Shown here: positions 6,129 to 10,722 of the stretch, one piece after another | Position numbering within the stretch: the stretch's first letter is position 1 | How the letters are laid out: each line of letters opens with the position of its first letter | Assembly: GCA_937899145.1 (NCBI GenBank) | Contig: CALBPW010000511.1 | Location: forward strand, 1-10,722 | Length of the DNA: 10,722 nucleotides | Direction of reading: 5' to 3' | From: an uncultured Bacteroidota bacterium | GTDB lineage: Bacteria; Bacteroidota; Bacteroidia; Bacteroidales; SZUA-534 | Notes under the pieces: model-generated | Database searches by the model: none | Seen by the model: only the letters and a program-made list of their open reading frames with translations | What the model was told of the DNA's origin: nothing | Translations under genes and position numbers: made by a program

Positions 6129-9100
6129 TTAAATTCTAATTCCGATAACCAAAATGTCGTCAATTTGGTCGGTGTTGCCTTTAAACTCAATGTGTGTGCG
6201 GTTTAGAATTTCGCATTGTTCTGCCATTGGTTTGTCGCAAATGCTTGTTAGTAGTTGTTTGAATCGCGATTTCATAAATTTGCGCATTCCGTCTTCTCCG
6301 CCAAATTGGTCGCAGTAGCCATCGGAGAAGAAGTAGTAGCAGTCGCCCTCTTCAATATCTATGGTTTGTGTATTAAATGGTGTTAACTCTTTTGAAAATT
6401 CCATTAGTGCGCAAGGAAATCTATCTACCTTATATTCAGTAAGTACGCCGTTTCTGATTTGCAAAAGGGGATTGTAGGCTCCAGCAAAATGTAGTTTCAT
6501 ATTTTGTCGGTCGATGGTGAGTAGGCAGATGTCCATTCCGTCTTTTGCAGCGTTTTCACCTTTGTCGGCAAATGAGCGTATAATGCTGGCTCTTAGGTCG
6601 TTAAGTATTGTTCCGGGTGTTGTTGTGTTGCGTACTTTTACAATTGAGTTGAGAGAGTTCATTCCAAGCATACTCATCAGTGCTCCCGGTACTCCGTGAC
6701 CTGTACAATCGGCTGCGGTTACTATTAGATTATTGTTAACCTCAGCGCACCAATAAAAATCACCACTGACTATGTCGCGAGGCTTAAATAGCACAAACGA
6801 ATCGCTTACATATTTGTTGATAATATCGGTGTTTGGTAGCGATTGACGCTGAATACGAGCAGCGTAATTTATGCTGTCGGTTAGTGAAATGTTTTGATTT
6901 TCAATTTGTTCCAGTTGTTCTTCAATTTGTTTTGTTTGGCGTTTTACTTCTTGGTCAAGCAGGCGGTTGCGCTCTTCGAGTTGGTGAGTGCGGTATTTTG
7001 TTAAGGCGATGATGCCTAAAAGTATCAATATCAAATATGTTAAATAAGCGGCAAAAGTTCTGTACCAAGGTGGTCGAATAGTAAAAGTGTATTCGGCAGT
7101 TGAACTTTCATCGCCAAAAGCGTTGCGGGCTTTTATTTTAAAAGTGTACGTGCCTTCGGGCAGTTGATTGAATGTGGCGGTGTTTGATTCGGCTTCTTGC
7201 CAATTGTCGAGGTATCCATCTAATTGATATAAAAATTTGACCGATTTCGGAAATTGAAACCAAGGTGCTGCAAAACTGAAAATCAGAGTGTTATGTTGAT
7301 AGTCGATTTTTGGTTTTATGGCGTTTAGGTTGAGGTTTTGTTCGCCGGTTTTGAGGCTGCGGTTGACGCTAAAATAGGGAATCTGAATTTTGTCGCTTGC
7401 ATTGTCGCACAAAACTAAACCGTCGGTTGCGCCCAACCATACTTGTTTGTTGTTGTTTGTGTAGATGGTGTTGATTTTTCCGGCATCGATGCCGCTGAAT
7501 TTTTTATTGTGAAATGTTGTGTCGCCAAATGTGTAGTAGCCAATATTTGTGCCTTCTGATACCCATGTAATGCTGTCGTACGATTTTAGCAGATAAATAT
7601 TATTGATAATATCAATTTCGGCATCGCTAAATATTGGTGTGGCTAAGTATTTGAGTGAGTCGGCAAGTGTTTCGGCAACTTCTTCTTGGCTGAGATACCT
7701 GAAAATGTGTCCTCCTTGATTAAGAAATAAAATCTGATTATTGTATTTAATAGGCATTGCTAAGCCTTGTGCCAAGCCGTTGCTTTGGGTAAAAAAATCT
7801 GTTTTTATGTTAAATTCGTCAATTGTCGCACGAACAATTCCTTGGTGGTTTGAGCCAAGCCACGCAATGGTGTTCCCAAGGCTATCTGTTTCTGTTTCAA
7901 TGCTATTAACATTAAAACCGTTTGCAACAGTGTGTAATAGAAACCACTTATCTGTTTCATTGTCAAACAGAAATACTGCAAGCCCATGGTTTCCTCCAGA
8001 CAGCAATATCTGTTTGTTGGCATCAAATGTGATGCAGTGTGAATCAAAATCGGCGATTTTCTCAATTTTTTGCTTTTTATTTATGCGATATACTCCATCA
8101 TCAGTGCCGGCAAAAAGGTTGCCAAAGCACTCTGTCATACTCCAAACACTTTGTCTGATTTCATCAATATCGACAAATAAATTTTGTGTGTAATTGTCTG
8201 ATATACTTGAGCTTGTGGGGATTCGCATTTTTGATAAACCAATTGATGTGCCAATATATAGTTGATTGTCAAATTCTTGAATGGCATAAACACTGCCATT
8301 TATGCCACTTTCGGTTGAAAAAACCGACAGGCAACTATTATCGGGTAGGAGAGAGATGCCTTTGCGCGTGGTAATCCAAATGTTTTGTTCGCGGTCGCAA
8401 AAAATGTTGTTTATAAAATTGTCAATCAGTCCGTTATCGGTGTTTTTGTGTGTTACAATTGTGCCGTCGGTTTTGACAACTAATACTCCGTTGTCGTACG
8501 AACCAAGAGCGATTGTATTATTGTTAATTTTGGCGCAACTTGTAACATTAAATCCAAGTTTTTTTAAATTAGCATTTAATGCCGATTTGTTTGGCATTAT
8601 GGTATCGTTTTGCATTAACCATGTGCCATTTTCGTAGCTTATAATCAGCTGTTTATCGGTATCAATATCGATAATTCCAAAAATTCCGATTTTTGCGAAA
8701 ATTTTACCGTTGGTTACTGATTCTGATTGATTATTGTTAATTTTCACAAGTCCAATATCGCGTTGGCGCGCGTATATATTATTGTTGGCGCAAAAGGCAT
8801 TGTGGAACACCGTTTCGGGTTCGATTATCGAGATATTTTTGCCATCGAACTTAAAAATGTACTCATAACTTTGGAAATAAACATTACCATCGCATTTGAA
8901 TATCTTCCAAATGTCTGAAAATTGGAAGGTTTGTTGTCTGACACTATCGGCAAGCGATGTGTAGATGAAATTGGTGTTACTATTGTTTTTTACAAGGCAG
9001 CCAAACTCGTTTTGAGCACCAATAAATATTGTATCGCCAGATGCGGATGTCAGAATCGATTTCACCCAAACGCCTTGTTTAACCTCAATGCGGCGCCATG

Positions 9101-9305
9101 TTTGTCCGTCAAATTCCCAAATGGCATTGGCGGTTCCGAAATACATAATTCCAAGTGCATTTTGGGCTATGGCGTGGTTTTCGGCATCGTATGCCATTCC
9201 GTAGTTTTTGGGTCCGTAATTGATTGGAGTATAGTTCTTTATCTGCGCTGATGCACATGTCGATATAGCAGTTGCAAATAAGACTAAAAGTTTTTTTGCG
9301 TTCAT
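6129..9305 (-). CDS. Propeller/Y_Y_Y membrane sensor with SpoIIE-type PP2C phosphatase output
   Basis: This is a 1058-residue transmembrane receptor. Residues 1-20 form a signal peptide with an ASA cleavage site before Q21. About 21-675 carry repeated beta-propeller blades of the two-component-regulator propeller type (for example YIGTSIGLS, FAGTDDGVYRI, VWLGATDGLV, IWITTRKGIS). About 675-745 form a Y_Y_Y immunoglobulin-like domain ending in the typical RPPWYRT. One transmembrane helix spans about 751-771, followed by a Glu/Gln-rich coiled coil to about 815 and a C-terminal SpoIIE/PP2C phosphatase. Metal-binding acidic residues are intact: D849 (GDFYW), D866 (ADCTGHGVPGA), D995 (SDG) and D1049-D1050 (DD near the end). 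It should sense a periplasmic signal and dephosphorylate a cytoplasmic Ser/Thr protein, typically an anti-sigma-factor antagonist. No such partner is in the window. It is divergent from the xylanase gene. The ligand and the target are unknown. Confidence 0.92.
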   Translation of the reverse strand: MNAKKLLVLFATAISTCASAQIKNYTPINYGPKNYGMAYDAENHAIAQNALGIMYFGTANAIWEFDGQTWRRIEVKQGVWVKSILTSASGDTIFIGAQNEFGCLVKNNSNTNFIYTSLADSVRQQTFQFSDIWKIFKCDGNVYFQSYEYIFKFDGKNISIIEPETVFHNAFCANNNIYARQRDIGLVKINNNQSESVTNGKIFAKIGIFGIIDIDTDKQLIISYENGTWLMQNDTIMPNKSALNANLKKLGFNVTSCAKINNNTIALGSYDNGVLVVKTDGTIVTHKNTDNGLIDNFINNIFCDREQNIWITTRKGISLLPDNSCLSVFSTESGINGSVYAIQEFDNQLYIGTSIGLSKMRIPTSSSISDNYTQNLFVDIDEIRQSVWSMTECFGNLFAGTDDGVYRINKKQKIEKIADFDSHCITFDANKQILLSGGNHGLAVFLFDNETDKWFLLHTVANGFNVNSIETETDSLGNTIAWLGSNHQGIVRATIDEFNIKTDFFTQSNGLAQGLAMPIKYNNQILFLNQGGHIFRYLSQEEVAETLADSLKYLATPIFSDAEIDIINNIYLLKSYDSITWVSEGTNIGYYTFGDTTFHNKKFSGIDAGKINTIYTNNNKQVWLGATDGLVLCDNASDKIQIPYFSVNRSLKTGEQNLNLNAIKPKIDYQHNTLIFSFAAPWFQFPKSVKFLYQLDGYLDNWQEAESNTATFNQLPEGTYTFKIKARNAFGDESSTAEYTFTIRPPWYRTFAAYLTYLILILLGIIALTKYRTHQLEERNRLLDQEVKRQTKQIEEQLEQIENQNISLTDSINYAARIQRQSLPNTDIINKYVSDSFVLFKPRDIVSGDFYWCAEVNNNLIVTAADCTGHGVPGALMSMLGMNSLNSIVKVRNTTTPGTILNDLRASIIRSFADKGENAAKDGMDICLLTIDRQNMKLHFAGAYNPLLQIRNGVLTEYKVDRFPCALMEFSKELTPFNTQTIDIEEGDCYYFFSDGYCDQFGGEDGMRKFMKSRFKQLLTSICDKPMAEQCEILNRTHIEFKGNTDQIDDILVIGIRI

Positions 9306-9327
9306 AATTAGGCATTTTTGTTATGTT

Positions 9328-9358
9328 CAAATATGAAAAAAGAATATCTATAAACAAA
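9328..9358 (-). promoter_or_regulatory. Candidate promoter of the sensor phosphatase gene
   Basis: Read on the minus strand, TTTG (9358-9355) is followed after 19 bp by CATATTTG (9335-9328), one mismatch from TAnnTTTG and in good -33/-7 spacing. The -7 box ends 22 bp before the ATG at 9305, giving a leader of roughly 15 bases. Confidence 0.45.
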
Positions 9359-9381
9359 AGTCAGCGGCACTGAACTTTTAA

Positions 9382-9389
9382 TAAATTTG
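9382..9389 (+). promoter_or_regulatory. Bacteroidota -7 promoter element before GH10 xylanase
   Basis: TAAATTTG matches TAnnTTTG exactly and ends 24 bp before the ATG at 9414. No TTTG is visible at the -33 position, which could mean dependence on an activator. It lies about 50 bp from the opposing promoter of the sensor gene. Confidence 0.5.
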
Positions 9390-9413
9390 TCAACGTTTTT
9401 AAATTTTAATTAT

Positions 9414-10722
9414 ATGAAGAAATTTTTGTTATTGACATTATCGGTTGCGCTTATTTTTGCCGCTTGTAAGAAAGACGACGATGAGCCAACACCAATAGTA
9501 GTTCCTGAAGTTAATGTAACTGACAGTACACAAACAACATCTTCAGATTCGACTCAAATTGTAATTGATTCAGCACAAATTGTAATTGATTCAGCACAAA
9601 TGGTACTCGATTCAATACAAGCTTTTTGGGATTCGGTTCATACAGCTACTAACAGGTATGGCTATCTGAAAAGTTATGTTGACAGATCGAAATTCCCTAA
9701 CTTCAAACTTACTGCAGCACACGATGTTTCTGAATTTCACAGTAATAAAAATGGTGTGAAAGATACTATTTCATCACATTTTGATGAGATTGTAGCGGGC
9801 AACGCAATGAAGTACGGATCGGTTGTTAATGGCAGTGGAAAAATGGATTTTACTAAAGTGAAAACTTTTGTTAGCGATGCAAAAGCTAATAATCTGACCA
9901 TTTATGGACACGTGCTTGCTTGGCACTCGCAGCAACAGCCAGGATACTTGCTTGGGCTTATGGCTGATAAAGAAGTTGAAGTGCCGGATGAAGAAAAAAC
10001 TGATGTCGAAGATTTAAATCAAAGTTATAAAGGACTGAAATCATATCCTTATTGGCATAGTGATTTTTCGGACTATAATTATACAATTGCAACCGAAGCC
10101 GAAGGCTTGCATATAACAAACAATGCCGTTGCAACCAATTTCTGGGATGTGCAGTATCAAATAGCCAGCGGCATATCTGCAAAAACAGGAGAGTCGTACG
10201 ATTTTACTATCCGTGCTAAAGCCTCGGACGCAACCGATATAACAGTTGCAGTAGGCGGTTGGAGTAATAACGACAATCTCAAAATAAACCTTACCGATGA
10301 GTGGTCTGATGTTGCTTTCCATATCGATAACTTAAAAGAAGGAGGGGGGCATGTCTTGTTACAATCGGGCAATTTTGCTGGTGATATTTGGGTAGAAAGT
10401 CTGAAAATCACGCATAAAGGTAGTAACCAAACAATCGCACTTACCGACGAGGAAAAGCGCGATACCCTTGCTTGGGCTATGGATCAATGGATTGCAGGAA
10501 TGATGGAGGCCACCGATGGCTATGTTAAGGCTTGGGACGTGGTGAACGAAGCTATAAGCGAAAGTGGCGATGACGGCAATGGCAATTTCGTTCTCCAAAG
10601 CTACGAAACCAACAATATTACCGATCCAACCAACGTGTCGTCTGGCACTTTTTATTGGCAATCTTTTATGGGCGACCTCGACTATGTGCGCACCGCAGTA
10701 CGTCTGGCACGCGAGTACGGCC
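9414..10722 (+). CDS. Surface lipoprotein GH10 endo-1,4-beta-xylanase with inserted CBM, incomplete at window end
   Basis: 436 codons are visible and the frame stays open to the edge. The signal peptide ends in FAAC with lipidated C18, followed by KKDDDE, which fits the Bacteroidota rule for export to the outer surface. A Ser/Thr/Asp-rich linker with heptad repeats covers about 35-75. The GH10 barrel starts near residue 95 (FKLTAAHD) and includes the substrate-binding segment H166-V-L-A-W-H-S-Q and DVVNEA with N378 and the general acid/base E379. H166 and E379 are 213 residues apart, against about 47 in simple GH10 enzymes. Much of the extra sequence, about 211-338, looks like a CBM4/9/22-type beta-sandwich (TNFWDVQYQIA, YDFTIRAKAS, VESLKITHKG). 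Such inserted CBMs are known in Prevotella and Bacteroides GH10 xylanases. The nucleophile glutamate lies beyond the window. Predicted role: cleavage of xylan backbone at the cell surface. Confidence 0.9.
   Translation, partial: MKKFLLLTLSVALIFAACKKDDDEPTPIVVPEVNVTDSTQTTSSDSTQIVIDSAQIVIDSAQMVLDSIQAFWDSVHTATNRYGYLKSYVDRSKFPNFKLTAAHDVSEFHSNKNGVKDTISSHFDEIVAGNAMKYGSVVNGSGKMDFTKVKTFVSDAKANNLTIYGHVLAWHSQQQPGYLLGLMADKEVEVPDEEKTDVEDLNQSYKGLKSYPYWHSDFSDYNYTIATEAEGLHITNNAVATNFWDVQYQIASGISAKTGESYDFTIRAKASDATDITVAVGGWSNNDNLKINLTDEWSDVAFHIDNLKEGGGHVLLQSGNFAGDIWVESLKITHKGSNQTIALTDEEKRDTLAWAMDQWIAGMMEATDGYVKAWDVVNEAISESGDDGNGNFVLQSYETNNITDPTNVSSGTFYWQSFMGDLDYVRTAVRLAREYG
9555..9617 (+). repeat. 21-bp tandem repeat encoding a 7-residue linker repeat
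   Basis: Three consecutive 21-bp units (9555-9575, 9576-9596, 9597-9617) lie in the linker of the xylanase gene. The first two are identical and the third has diverged. They encode QIVIDSA, QIVIDSA and QMVLDSI. The period of seven with regularly placed hydrophobic residues suggests a short coiled-coil or stalk between the lipid anchor and the catalytic domain. Identical units can expand or contract by slippage. Confidence 0.85.
10045..10428 (+). other. CBM4/9/22-like carbohydrate-binding domain inserted in GH10 barrel
   Basis: Approximate boundaries of a beta-rich domain within the xylanase (about residues 211-338). It contains aromatic residues likely to stack on sugars (W in NFWDVQY, W in GGWSNND) and the closing IWVESLKI strand typical of CBM4/9/22-fold modules. 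Barrel sequence resumes at about residue 344 (LTDEEKRDTLAWAM). The family is inferred from pattern only. Confidence 0.65.

Noticed and set aside
7741..8193. 150-codon plus-strand ORF opposite the sensor gene
   Set aside because: It lies antisense to the well-supported propeller domain, has no recognisable motif and no promoter-like sequence that I could see. It is an open-frame shadow.
8302..9251. Further plus-strand ORFs of 60-110 codons opposite the sensor N-terminal half
   Set aside because: They are antisense to the signal peptide and propeller region and show no coherent protein features.
9958..10661. Several minus-strand ORFs of 74-100 codons at the right end
   Set aside because: They overlap the GH10 xylanase, whose plus-strand frame is open from 9414 to the edge and carries clear catalytic motifs.

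Overview
The window looks like chromosomal DNA from a member of the Bacteroidota, probably Bacteroidales or a relative. Four things point that way. Sequences fitting the Bacteroidota promoter -7 element TAnnTTTG lie just upstream of several genes. Translation starts are preceded by A/T-rich sequence rather than Shine-Dalgarno sites. A lipoprotein carries an acidic K-D-D-type surface-export signal directly after its lipobox cysteine. The gene families are also typical: a propeller/Y_Y_Y sensor, a GH10 xylanase with a carbohydrate-binding insert, an ABC-F protein of Uup type, and FtsE without an adjacent FtsX. The DNA is AT-rich, most strongly between genes.

Layout. Positions 1-568 hold no large gene: a four-copy 7-bp GC-rich tandem repeat at the very edge, a possible 35-residue ORF (127-234) and a clear rho-independent terminator (257-290). 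Next comes ftsE (569-1285) with its own promoter. A second promoter at about 1353 probably drives a tightly packed unit: a stand-alone receiver-domain response regulator (1407-1781), an ABC-F/Uup ATPase (1797-3653), endonuclease III nth (3666-4331) and a 44-residue putative lipoprotein whose start overlaps the end of nth (4321-4455). After a 168-bp gap comes a full-length DUF1846/UPF0371 protein (4624-6117). It converges, 11 bp apart, with a large minus-strand gene (6129-9305).

That minus-strand gene encodes a 1058-residue membrane sensor: signal peptide, beta-propeller repeats, Y_Y_Y domain, one transmembrane helix, coiled coil and a SpoIIE/PP2C-type serine phosphatase. Divergent from it, with 108 bp between the two start codons, is a surface-type lipoprotein GH10 endo-xylanase (9414 to the window end, incomplete). 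Its TIM barrel is interrupted by a CBM4/9/22-like domain.

How they may work together. The first half is mainly housekeeping: cell division or envelope, translation/ribosome ATPase, and DNA repair. The second half hints at carbohydrate sensing and degradation. The sensor has the extracellular architecture of Bacteroidota polysaccharide sensors but a phosphatase output instead of a histidine kinase, and it shares a control region with a xylanase. A functional link is inference from position and architecture only. No CRISPR array, tRNA, rRNA, insertion sequence or phage gene was seen.
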